Below, one piece after another: positions 1-5,948 of a stretch of DNA of 6,982 nucleotides. The stretch's first letter is position 1. The number at the start of each line of letters is the position of its first letter. The notes beneath the pieces are model-generated. The model was not told the DNA's origin and searched no databases. It saw only the letters and a program-made list of their open reading frames with translations. The DNA is from Nitrososphaerota archaeon. Lineage in GTDB: Archaea; Thermoproteota; Nitrososphaeria; Nitrososphaerales; Nitrososphaeraceae. The position numbers and the translations under genes are program-made. Location: the NCBI GenBank assembly GCA_005877345.1, contig VBPR01000195.1, positions 1 to 6,982 on the forward strand. Reading direction: 5' to 3'.

Positions 1-1
1 A

Positions 2-826
2 TTTGAAAAAATACCATCACAATATGTAAATAAAATGAGCCTAACTAACAATGAATCTGAAGAAATTCCTATAATATTCTCAGCACCAGTACGTGACTTT
101 AAGATTATTCCCTCCACCGCAAATCGCAAAATTGAAAAAAAATATTACGACCATGATTCAAAAGCAACAGATGCCATAATTCACCTTTATAATAATAATA
201 TCGATATTAGTCAGATCTCAAAAGTTCTAAGTATGGGGATGGTTGGCAGAAAGAAAAATCGTAAGCTAGTACCTACTAAATGGAGTATTACCGCAGCAGA
301 TGATATTCTTTCCCTGCATTTAGTGAACAAAATCAAGGACAATCCAATTCTGGATAATAACCTTGTATTTGACTTCAATCATTTGGAAAACTATTATTCA
401 GTGGTATTTATCCCTGACGATGTTTGGAGTTTTGAAATGATTGAATCATGGATTGATACCAATGGAAGAATACATATAGGTTCAGATTATGAGTCAGGAA
501 AAAAGATCGATCATTATCCTTCAATTGCTGGTGCCTATTTTGCTGCAAGACTGGCTGTGGCCGAATATCTTTTCAGGATAAGAAAAAAGGCATCAGTATT
601 GATTCTGAGAGAAATACATCCTGAATATTTCGTGTCCCTTGGTGTCTGGCAGATTAGAGAGGCACTAAGAGAATGTCTCAAATCTAAAGCAAAAACTTTT
701 CAAGATTTTGATTCTGCTATAAAGTATGCAATCTCAAAAACTTCACTATCAAAAATAGAATGGATTAAAAACAGTTCAATTATTAGGAACAAGAAGCAAA
801 AGAGAATATCAGATTATTTAACTTAA
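2..826 (+). CDS. nreA: NreA-family archaeal DNA repair protein, 3' part (5' end outside window)
   Basis: The reading frame is open to the left edge, so the ATG at 35 is probably internal and the true start lies outside the window. What is visible matches the middle and C-terminal region of Nre proteins, which are usually about 400 residues with an N-terminal zinc-binding part. Numbered from the ATG at 35, family hallmarks are GRKKNRKLVPTKWSITA (71-87), the stretch with W131 and W139, and REIHPEYFVSLGVWQIRE (192-209). The protein ends with QKRISDYL (255-262, nt 797-820), a good PIP box (Q, then I at position 4, Y-L at 7-8). In the family this motif binds PCNA, and haloarchaeal NreA is linked to resistance to DNA-crosslinking damage. 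The role here is inferred from family membership; the biochemical activity of Nre proteins is not well defined. No operon partner follows: the next gene is on the opposite strand. Confidence 0.88.
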   Translation, partial: FEKIPSQYVNKMSLTNNESEEIPIIFSAPVRDFKIIPSTANRKIEKKYYDHDSKATDAIIHLYNNNIDISQISKVLSMGMVGRKKNRKLVPTKWSITAADDILSLHLVNKIKDNPILDNNLVFDFNHLENYYSVVFIPDDVWSFEMIESWIDTNGRIHIGSDYESGKKIDHYPSIAGAYFAARLAVAEYLFRIRKKASVLILREIHPEYFVSLGVWQIREALRECLKSKAKTFQDFDSAIKYAISKTSLSKIEWIKNSSIIRNKKQKRISDYLT

Positions 827-836
827 GTTGGCTCGA

Positions 837-842
837 TTTTTT
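837..842 (+). terminator. Candidate oligo-U terminator after nreA
   Basis: A run of six T lies 11 bases after the nreA stop codon. Archaeal termination often needs only a U-tract without a hairpin. No convincing stem precedes it. The remaining bases to 967 hold a TATA-like stretch near 938-950 but no ORF behind it. Confidence 0.4.
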
Positions 843-967
843 GCAGAAGATACATGAGTTAGTGAAATTGGATCTCAATCTCTTGAAATAGTTTAGAGAA
901 TAAAGTTACTACTTGAGAGAGCAAAAGGATAGGCATTATATTTATATTCACGATGTGAAAGAGTGGT

Positions 968-1324
968 CTATTGAGGTGAGCAGATAGTGAATCTGGGGGT
1001 TTGTTCGCCAGGCTTTTGATCTTTTTTCTTTATAATATCTACGTCCATGAGTTTTTCGCATGATTGTTTTTCAACAGTGCTATCCTTGATATTGTTGGTT
1101 AACGTCTGTAGTTGTTGATTTTTGTCAAATGGACTGACAATATCAGGATACTTGAAAACATCTTTAGTTATTATCTCACAATTATAGATTTCAGTACATC
1201 TTTCTTCATTAATCCCCTCTAATGTTGAAGGTTGTTCAATTGCATAAAGTCTAGCGCCAACAGTCGTGATTGAGATTACTGCGAAGCTTATTATAATAAA
1301 CACTATGGATAAATTTTTGATCAA
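968..1324 (-). CDS. Small secreted four-cysteine protein, function unknown
   Basis: I do not recognise a family. The 118-residue product has a typical export signal: K3 in a short n-region, a hydrophobic core at about residues 5-23, and possible cleavage sites after A24 or A28. The mature part is polar, with four cysteines (43, 49, 89, 115), an even number that would allow two disulfides outside the cell; the last sits four residues from the C-terminus. The start is TTG: an in-frame TAG directly precedes it, no ATG occurs before residue 93, and the only nearby alternative (GTG at codon 8) would remove the charged n-region. A TATA-like box 26 bp upstream suggests a leaderless mRNA. The gene is divergent from the RTX-protein gene, with 226 bp between the starts, so both exported proteins may be made under related conditions (inference). 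Confidence 0.65.
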   Translation of the reverse strand: MIKNLSIVFIIISFAVISITTVGARLYAIEQPSTLEGINEERCTEIYNCEIITKDVFKYPDIVSPFDKNQQLQTLTNNIKDSTVEKQSCEKLMDVDIIKKKDQKPGEQTPRFTICSPQ

Positions 1325-1336
1325 CTACACAGTTGA
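1321..1336. promoter_or_regulatory. Perfect dyad over the start of the secreted-protein gene
   Basis: TCAACT-ACAC-AGTTGA is a perfect 6-bp inverted repeat with a 4-bp spacer. It covers the TTG start codon (1324-1322 on the minus strand) and the transcription start predicted from the TATA box. It could be a repressor operator or a small 5' hairpin. A 6-bp dyad can arise by chance in AT-rich DNA, so this is tentative. Confidence 0.3.
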
Positions 1337-1344
1337 ATGTCACC

Positions 1345-1355
1345 TTAATTTATTT
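1345..1355 (-). promoter_or_regulatory. TATA-like box for the secreted four-cysteine protein
   Basis: On the minus strand this reads AAATAAATTAA, centred 26 bp upstream of the TTG start. That is the usual TATA-to-start distance in archaea and predicts transcription beginning at or next to the start codon. Confidence 0.45.
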
Positions 1356-1507
1356 GAATTTGGATAAAATTATGATTAATAAAATTCACTTTATTGATTG
1401 TCATAAAAAGTTATAGCAAATTGTTATATTTAATCAAAAATAATTTTTTTTAGTAATACAATATTAATTCTTCAATTTTATCAACATGTATACTTTTATT
1501 CACAACT

Positions 1508-1518
1508 GATAAAAAATA
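1508..1518 (+). promoter_or_regulatory. Possible TATA-like box for the RTX-repeat gene
   Basis: GATAAAAAATA is centred near 1513, predicting transcription from about 1539 and a leader of roughly 11 bases before the ATG at 1551. No Shine-Dalgarno sequence is visible. The region 1325-1550 is very AT-rich and offers other possible boxes, so the assignment is weak. Nothing else was found in this divergent spacer. Confidence 0.3.
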
Positions 1519-1550
1519 CAACTTGTTCAACGCTAAAATGAACATCGTTA

Positions 1551-2240
1551 ATGGCAGAAAGATATTTAGATTCTCAGAAGGGAATTTTTGCCTTGCATTT
1601 AAATCCAATTAGGATTGTCGTATTCTCTGGAATAATATGCATTCTTTTTCTGTCATCATATTCTAATATCGTAAATGGAAAGACTATAATGTGTCAGAAT
1701 GAGAACAAAAAAACATGCAAGGGAAGTGAAAGAACCGATGTGTTAGTAGGCAACAAGAATTCCAATAAAATGAATGGTCTTCAGGGCACTGATTATATAA
1801 TTGGCTTATTTGGTAATGATTACATAATTGGATATAACGGAAGTGATTCTCTCATGGGTGGAGCGGGTAACGATATAATTCATGGAGGTGGAAATAACGA
1901 CGGAATATTGGGAAACACAGGCAATGATAATATAACAGGCGGATTTGGAGCAGACGAAATAATAGGAGGGGAAGGCAATGATACTATCTTAGCAGGTAAC
2001 GGTCCTGATACAATTATTTCTGGACAGGGAAATGATTTTATAGTCGGCGGTCGTGGAGTTGATGAAATTAGTAGTGGGGCAGATGATGATAAGATTTATA
2101 CTGCAAATAGGAACACCACAGAGTCAGATAATGCTAGGGATACTGTTTATTGCGGAGAAGGAAATGATGAGGTATGGCTTAATACAAGCATGGATGACGA
2201 CGAAGGGAATAAAGACTGCGAAATTGTGCACAAAGGATGA
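1551..2240 (+). CDS. Membrane-anchored or secreted RTX-repeat calcium-binding protein
   Basis: The 229-residue protein has a 21-residue N-terminal tail, a hydrophobic segment at about 22-38 (signal anchor or long signal peptide), a short linker with C48 and C56, then twelve uninterrupted nonapeptides at residues 76-183 (for example GGAGNDIIH, GGEGNDTIL). These fit the RTX/hemolysin-type consensus GGxGxDxUx, which forms a Ca2+-binding parallel beta-roll. One more copy, CGEGNDEVW, lies at 201-209, and the tail is acidic (DDDEGNKD, 215-222) with C223. C48/C56 and C201/C223 could form disulfides capping the roll (inference). There is no catalytic domain, so a structural, adhesive or surface-binding role is more likely than an enzyme. 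Export would use the N-terminal segment, unlike bacterial type I secreted RTX toxins. The ATG at 1551 is the first possible start after an in-frame stop. Family confidence is high, function unknown. Confidence 0.85.
   Translation: MAERYLDSQKGIFALHLNPIRIVVFSGIICILFLSSYSNIVNGKTIMCQNENKKTCKGSERTDVLVGNKNSNKMNGLQGTDYIIGLFGNDYIIGYNGSDSLMGGAGNDIIHGGGNNDGILGNTGNDNITGGFGADEIIGGEGNDTILAGNGPDTIISGQGNDFIVGGRGVDEISSGADDDKIYTANRNTTESDNARDTVYCGEGNDEVWLNTSMDDDEGNKDCEIVHKG
1776..2099 (+). repeat. Twelve tandem 27-bp units encoding RTX nonapeptides
   Basis: Exactly 108 codons (residues 76-183) split into twelve 9-residue units with no indels. The DNA copies have diverged strongly while the G, D and hydrophobic positions persist. 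This points to old duplication under protein-level selection rather than recent slippage. Confidence 0.8.
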
Positions 2241-2316
2241 TATCCTATTTTGTAATGCTAAAAAGTACCAATTTAGATGACTCTTGGGATCATCTTACAA
2301 TACTAGTCAAGCATAG

Positions 2317-2321
2317 TTTTT
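2317..2321 (+). terminator. Possible U-tract terminator after the RTX gene
   Basis: Five T on the plus strand lie in the 103-bp convergent spacer. A weak 6-bp stem, AGATGA/TCATCT (2275-2280 and 2290-2295, 9-base loop), lies upstream. It is too far from the T-run to be a classical intrinsic terminator. Confidence 0.3.
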
Positions 2322-2326
2322 CACGG

Positions 2327-2332
2327 AAAAAA
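2327..2332 (-). terminator. Possible U-tract terminator after the Cas4-like nuclease gene
   Basis: Six A on the plus strand give a run of six U on the minus-strand transcript, 12 bases beyond the nuclease stop codon. It faces the plus-strand T-run, as expected between convergent genes. Confidence 0.4.
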
Positions 2333-2343
2333 TAGTAATTGGA

Positions 2344-3177
2344 TCAGAATGGCCTAAAATCTACAGTACCACGGATGTCAAATATATCAGTTTGCTGTGC
2401 AATATCACGAGCCCTTTCGTTCTCCATGTCATCATAACATCTTCTGTAAAAAGGACAATTTGGACATTTACTAGATTTTAATGGTTCGATTAATCTAGGA
2501 AGTATTGTTACATCATGATTATCCAGCGCATTTACAAGCATCTTCTTTCTTAATACCATTTCATTTCTCAATATTTCTCTCGTAATGTCATCCCTGGGAA
2601 AATTAACCGACCAACTTTCTACTCCAGGAAGTTTTGCATTATTTGGCCTAAAGAAATACTCTCCCGTTTCATCCTTCCTTATCAATCTCAACTCTCTAAT
2701 ATTATATCTGATTGAAATGATGCCTTTTTCGATACCTGTCATTATCAGATAATAAAGTAGTTGTCTTAGATAGGAACGAAAAGTATAATCGTTTATATCG
2801 AGTCTTTTACCTGCAACGGTGTCCTTAAGTTCTATTATTATCTTTTTTCCATCTGTATTGTCCATTATATCGGGGTGCGCGACTATGTCATCCATTTGTA
2901 ATTCTGTTTGTGCCACGCCAATTTTTGCAAGCTGTGTGATTGCAAATTCGCTCGATTCTCCTCTAACGAAATGGTGTATGGATTCATCCGTGATAGAATC
3001 CTCGTCTGGATAAACTCGCGAGTAATATTGTTTTCTTATACAAGAGCTCGGAAGTATGTCTGATACATGAATAGGAGCAAGGCCTATCCTATCCTTTTTC
3101 CTGTCATTGTATCTTGATCTTAGGTTATTTTTTAATAGATCTGTGAATTCTAAATCGGGCCTTATGATAATTGCCAT
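2344..3177 (-). CDS. Cas4/RecB-like PD-(D/E)XK nuclease with Fe-S cysteine signature
   Basis: The 277-residue protein shows the ordered signature of Cas4-type exonucleases: an N-terminal cysteine in ILPSSCIRKQYY (C46), H69 in HHFVRG, the metal-binding D103 in HPDIM, the catalytic pair in IIIELKD (E116, K118), the Q139xxxY143 motif in RQLLYY, and a C-terminal cluster CPNCPFYRRC (C238, C241, C247). C46 plus the three late cysteines would ligate a [4Fe-4S] cluster, as in Cas4 and AddB. All catalytic residues are present, so it is predicted to be active, probably cutting single-stranded DNA ends with Mg2+ or Mn2+. At 277 residues it is longer than typical Cas4 (about 170-220), with about 30 charged residues after the cluster. 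The start is the ATG at 3177-3175. No CRISPR repeats or other cas genes are visible, so it looks like a solo Cas4-like nuclease, with DNA repair or defence as possible roles. Confidence 0.82.
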   Translation of the reverse strand: MAIIIRPDLEFTDLLKNNLRSRYNDRKKDRIGLAPIHVSDILPSSCIRKQYYSRVYPDEDSITDESIHHFVRGESSEFAITQLAKIGVAQTELQMDDIVAHPDIMDNTDGKKIIIELKDTVAGKRLDINDYTFRSYLRQLLYYLIMTGIEKGIISIRYNIRELRLIRKDETGEYFFRPNNAKLPGVESWSVNFPRDDITREILRNEMVLRKKMLVNALDNHDVTILPRLIEPLKSSKCPNCPFYRRCYDDMENERARDIAQQTDIFDIRGTVDFRPF

Positions 3178-3253
3178 AATCTACTAACCTTATCTGGTTT
3201 AATCCGTCTTAATAGTTATTTTATTTTGATAGGGATTCGGATCCAAAAAAATA

Positions 3254-3264
3254 TTTTATATATT
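3254..3264 (+). promoter_or_regulatory. TATA box for the FMN reductase gene
   Basis: TTTTATATATT is the clearest TATA box in the window. Its centre near 3259 predicts a transcription start near 3285. That falls on an in-frame ACG codon seven codons upstream of the TTG at 3306, which bears on where translation begins. Confidence 0.55.
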
Positions 3265-3305
3265 CCACATTAGGATTACAACCTACGGAAGAAAAAGTAA
3301 GAGTC

Positions 3306-3881
3306 TTGGGCATTGGGAGCAGTATGAGAATGAATTCCTTTAGCACTAATGCTCTAAGAAACGTCCTTGAAATTATTACTGCGAAGTATAAAACTGAAGC
3401 AAGGTTGTTGAATTTGTTTGAAACTGAATTACCGATCTACAGACCCCGCGATAGATCCGAAAATGAAAATGTCATAAAGGTTACCAGGGATGTAAATTGG
3501 GCCAATGTCTTTGTTTTGGCTTCACCTGATTATCATGGATCCATGTCAGGAACGATGAAAAATTTTCTAGATTTTTTTTGGAAAGAGTTTTCAGGTAAAA
3601 CCTTTGGGTATATAGTTTCATCCCATGAAAAGGGTTTAACTGTCATGGATCAAATGAGGACGGCAGTAAGACAGTGTTATGCCTGGAGCTTGCCATATGG
3701 TATTTCTATTAATGAGAGTGAAGATTTAGATTCAAACGGTCAAGTAGTCAGTAAGAAATTACAGTCAAGAATGGAAATGCTTGCCAGGGATTTGGTTGTC
3801 TACGGTGGTTTAATTTACTGGCAATTTATGAAGGACAAGGGTTCATCAGAACTCAATACCTTTGCACATTATTACCTCTAG
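3306..3881 (+). CDS. NADPH-dependent FMN reductase-family flavoprotein
   Basis: The product has the flavodoxin-like fold of the FMN_red family, which uses NAD(P)H to reduce FMN, quinones, metals or azo compounds in the cytosol. Numbered from the TTG, the FMN phosphate loop is GIGSSMRMNSFST (2-14) and the second FMN-contacting signature is SPDYHGSMSGTMKNFLDFF (73-91). The length of about 191 residues is normal for the family. The start is odd: the frame is open from 3216, but TTG at 3306 is the only ATG/GTG/TTG codon before the flavin loop, and it would cut most of the first beta-strand. The upstream codons encode (T)EEKVRV, which completes that strand, and ACG at 3285 coincides with the predicted transcription start. 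The real N-terminus may therefore be 3285. The natural substrate cannot be told from sequence. The gene is divergent from the nuclease gene. Confidence 0.82.
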   Translation: MGIGSSMRMNSFSTNALRNVLEIITAKYKTEARLLNLFETELPIYRPRDRSENENVIKVTRDVNWANVFVLASPDYHGSMSGTMKNFLDFFWKEFSGKTFGYIVSSHEKGLTVMDQMRTAVRQCYAWSLPYGISINESEDLDSNGQVVSKKLQSRMEMLARDLVVYGGLIYWQFMKDKGSSELNTFAHYYL

Positions 3882-3956
3882 TCAACGAGTAAAGAGAATG
3901 GGGGGTTTAAAATTTTAATGCTAAGCTACGAAAAAGACTAGACTATTAAGTTAACT

Positions 3957-4826
3957 TTGTTTAGGAACTCCTATTATAAGCGCATACAGAGGAGGCTTGG
4001 AAGACACAGAAAAATGCTAGGTTTAGATACATCAGTCTTTGCTCAAGGTAAAGACAGTTTGTCTGTATTTTTGGACAAACCGTTCTGGATATGGGATAAT
4101 TACCTACACCGGGCTCAGTATACGAAAACAAATGGACATTGTTGTTTTAATCATTTAATATCTCTGCCTACAAAAGATGGCAGACAATATCCATTGTTTG
4201 ATTTTCAAGAATTTATTTTTGACGCTTTAGAACAAAATCAAAACATCTGGATAAAGAAGGCAAGAGGAATTGGACTTACGACTTTCATGCTCAGGTACCT
4301 TGCCTGGAAAATCCTGTCATCAACTGAATTAGATCACAAATCAATATACATTGTTTCAGGAACTAGTGATGAATCTACCGAAAAAGTAGATGCAAAGTTA
4401 AAGAAGTTGTTTGAAAAAAGATTTCCGCTTCTTAAACTAGAATCTAGATTTACAGACTTATGGCTAAAAAAAACATGGATCAGGATATTGACAATAAGTA
4501 ATATCACGGATATTGAGGTTCACGATATTGCGTATTTGTTCATTGATGAGGCAGATTATTTGAGACATAAACAACAAGAAGTGCTAGAACACGCATTATC
4601 TTCATATACGGAAAAAGCCAATCTCAAGACTATTATTGCTTCGACTCCTAATTCTCCAGGAGGTTTGTTTGAAAAAATAGAATATGATCCAACCTGCAGA
4701 TATACAAAATTGAAGTTGGATTATACCTACGGACTTGGTACGATATATGAAAGAAAGTTCATTGAAAAGAAGAGATTAGAAAGCGAATTTGAGAGAGAAT
4801 ATAATCTAAAATATGAAATAAGGTAA
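3957..4826 (+). CDS. Terminase-like ATPase lacking the nuclease domain
   Basis: The 289-residue product resembles the ATPase half of phage-type large terminases, the motors that package viral DNA. Visible motifs are the adenine-binding Q84 in FDFQEF, a deviant Walker A KKARGIGLTT (100-109) with the basic residues before the loop, Walker B YLFIDEAD (193-200, D197 and catalytic E198), and the coupling motif ASTPN (228-232). FEREYNLKY (278-286) normally leads into the RNase H-fold nuclease domain, but here a stop follows three residues later. Full terminases usually have 400-600 residues, and the next 270 bp show no nuclease continuation in any frame. The start is uncertain: TTG at 3957 follows an in-frame stop at 3939, and the first ATG is codon 20 (4014). 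It may be a provirus remnant or a family of ATPase-only proteins. No portal, capsid or integrase gene is nearby. Confidence 0.72.
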   Translation: MFRNSYYKRIQRRLGRHRKMLGLDTSVFAQGKDSLSVFLDKPFWIWDNYLHRAQYTKTNGHCCFNHLISLPTKDGRQYPLFDFQEFIFDALEQNQNIWIKKARGIGLTTFMLRYLAWKILSSTELDHKSIYIVSGTSDESTEKVDAKLKKLFEKRFPLLKLESRFTDLWLKKTWIRILTISNITDIEVHDIAYLFIDEADYLRHKQQEVLEHALSSYTEKANLKTIIASTPNSPGGLFEKIEYDPTCRYTKLKLDYTYGLGTIYERKFIEKKRLESEFEREYNLKYEIR

Positions 4827-5068
4827 CGTAACACTATAATAGTAATTTCCATGTGTTTTCTTGCACAATTATATTAATTAAAAATATTGTTTTATCAAAA
4901 TTTGTAATTAGGACCCAAAAGTACTTTTCAGTTAATTATCGAGTTATTTTATAGATTTAGTCTAAACCAAATAATGACAAAGGTTTTTTCAGATGGAATT
5001 ATTTTCTAAAAATAATTAATTTCGGTATGATGTTGCAATTAAATATTTCAATTTTTAGATGTTATTAA
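4827..5068. other. AT-rich intergenic region without a recognisable gene
   Basis: Between the terminase-like ATPase and the PP2C promoter all frames are broken by stops. No coding continuation of the ATPase, tRNA-like fold or strong repeat was seen. A six-T run at 4984-4989 could end transcripts reading through from upstream. The stretch could hold a decayed remnant of the missing nuclease domain, but nothing recognisable is left. Confidence 0.5.
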
Positions 5069-5077
5069 TTTAAATAT
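5069..5077 (+). promoter_or_regulatory. TATA box for the PP2C phosphatase gene
   Basis: TTTAAATAT is centred about 28 bp upstream of the TTG start at 5101. The spacing implies a leaderless or nearly leaderless mRNA and supports the TTG as the true start. Confidence 0.5.
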
Positions 5078-5100
5078 CATTTTTGATTAAATAAAATATC

Positions 5101-5835
5101 TTGGTTCTATCAGGTTACAAATCCGATAGGGGATTACTTCGAGAAAATAATGAGGATTCTTATTTCGTGAATGACAAAGTTGGTGGATATGTTGTAGCTG
5201 ATGGAATGGGTGGATACAAAGGGGGTGAAATCGCTAGTAACATTGCCGTAAATACTTTAGGTAAAATTCTCTCCCATGCCCTTCAAAAAAAGCAAGAGAA
5301 AGACATACAGCATATTGTGCACAAAGCTCTTCAGAAAGCCAATGATGAAATTATTCTAATGAGAAGACAAGACAATGAGTTAACCAATATGGCAACAACA
5401 GTAGTATTGTCCATATTTTATAATGATATACTTTATTACTCACATTTGGGAGATAGTAGGGCTTATTTGTATAAAAAAGAAGGCAAGCTAATTCAACTAA
5501 CTACTGATGATTCCTTAGTAATGGAAATGGTAAAACGCGGTATGATCAATGAAGATGAACTACGCACACACAATTTAAGAAATATTGTTACCAAATATTT
5601 AGGATTAACTGATTTGGAACTACCCGAGGTACTGCATTGTTATGTTGGAATAGACGATTGTATTATTCTTTGCTCAGACGGTCTTACAAGTATGTTGGAA
5701 GAAAAGGAAATACTCTCTATAGTAAAGAGAGATATTTCTATGGGACCACAAAGTATTTGTGATACTTTGGTTGATAAAGCAAATAATAATGGTGGATATG
5801 ACAATATTACTGTAATCGTGGTTCAAAACAAGTAA
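5101..5835 (+). CDS. PP2C-family serine/threonine protein phosphatase
   Basis: This is a compact single-domain PP2C (PPM) phosphatase of the bacterial Stp/PrpC type, which removes phosphate from Ser/Thr residues using two Mn2+ or Mg2+ ions. Motifs occur in order: SDRGLLRENNEDS (8-20, with E18/D19), VADGMGGYKGGE (32-43, metal ligand D34), MATTVV (97-102), HLGDSRAY (115-122), the flap region RGMINEDELRTHNLRNIVTKYLG (split at 146-168), CSDGL (191-195, D193) and GGYDNITV (231-238, D234, N235). All metal ligands are present, so activity is expected. There is no membrane segment or sensor domain; 244 residues is usual for soluble forms. TTG is required as start: a stop lies three codons upstream, and no ATG precedes the DGMGG motif. 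No kinase gene is adjacent, so its substrate and partner kinase are unknown. Confidence 0.92.
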   Translation: MVLSGYKSDRGLLRENNEDSYFVNDKVGGYVVADGMGGYKGGEIASNIAVNTLGKILSHALQKKQEKDIQHIVHKALQKANDEIILMRRQDNELTNMATTVVLSIFYNDILYYSHLGDSRAYLYKKEGKLIQLTTDDSLVMEMVKRGMINEDELRTHNLRNIVTKYLGLTDLELPEVLHCYVGIDDCIILCSDGLTSMLEEKEILSIVKRDISMGPQSICDTLVDKANNNGGYDNITVIVVQNK

Positions 5836-5924
5836 AAATTTCAAAAACTAGAACTAGTCGAGCCTAAAAAAATGTACTCAATTATCCCATAGAGTTTTGT
5901 ATTCCAATGTTATGAATCTATATT

Positions 5925-5940
5925 GAAAAATTTTTTAAAG
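5925..5940. terminator. Bidirectional A/T-tract terminator between convergent genes
   Basis: GAAAAATTTTTTAAAG gives a run of six U for the PP2C transcript and five U for the opposite VOC transcript, 24 bases or fewer past the VOC stop. A further run of seven A at 5866-5872 offers another U-tract for the minus strand. The 113-bp convergent spacer contains nothing else. Confidence 0.45.
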
Positions 5941-5948
5941 ACATTAAA

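Noticed and set aside
938..955. TATA-like stretch (ATTATATTTATATT) upstream of the secreted-protein stop codon, possible ncRNA or antisense promoter
   Set aside because: No ORF follows (the ATG at 953 meets TGA at once) and no stable RNA fold is apparent; AT-rich DNA gives many such matches.
1538..1612. 24-codon ORF starting at ATG 1538, at the predicted transcription start of the RTX gene
   Set aside because: It is out of frame with the RTX gene, ends in TAG within that gene and shows no recognisable sequence; an uORF role cannot be supported.
1776..2099. Tandem repeats as a possible CRISPR array
   Set aside because: The 27-bp units have no spacers, are divergent in DNA and encode RTX nonapeptides in frame.
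2053..2280. 75-residue plus-strand ORF overlapping the end of the RTX gene
   Set aside because: It is a frame shadow: its sequence is an out-of-frame reading of the RTX repeats and has no domain or promoter of its own.
2819..3013. 64-residue plus-strand ORF inside the nuclease gene
   Set aside because: It is antisense to the catalytic core of the Cas4-like nuclease, has low-complexity Ser/Ile content and shows no independent start signals.
1275..3386. 12-bp direct repeat ATTACTGCGAAG at 1275-1286 and 3375-3386
   Set aside because: Both copies lie inside unrelated coding sequences on opposite strands, with no flanking similarity; most likely chance.
3991..3995. GGAGG as a Shine-Dalgarno site for an internal start of the terminase-like ATPase
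   Set aside because: It lies about 18 bases from the ATG at 4014 and one base from a TTG at 3997, so neither spacing fits; kept only as a reason for start uncertainty.
5846..5862. Repeated ACTAG motif (AACTAGAACTAGTC)
   Set aside because: A short direct repeat of five or six bases in a convergent spacer; not long enough to claim an att site or operator.
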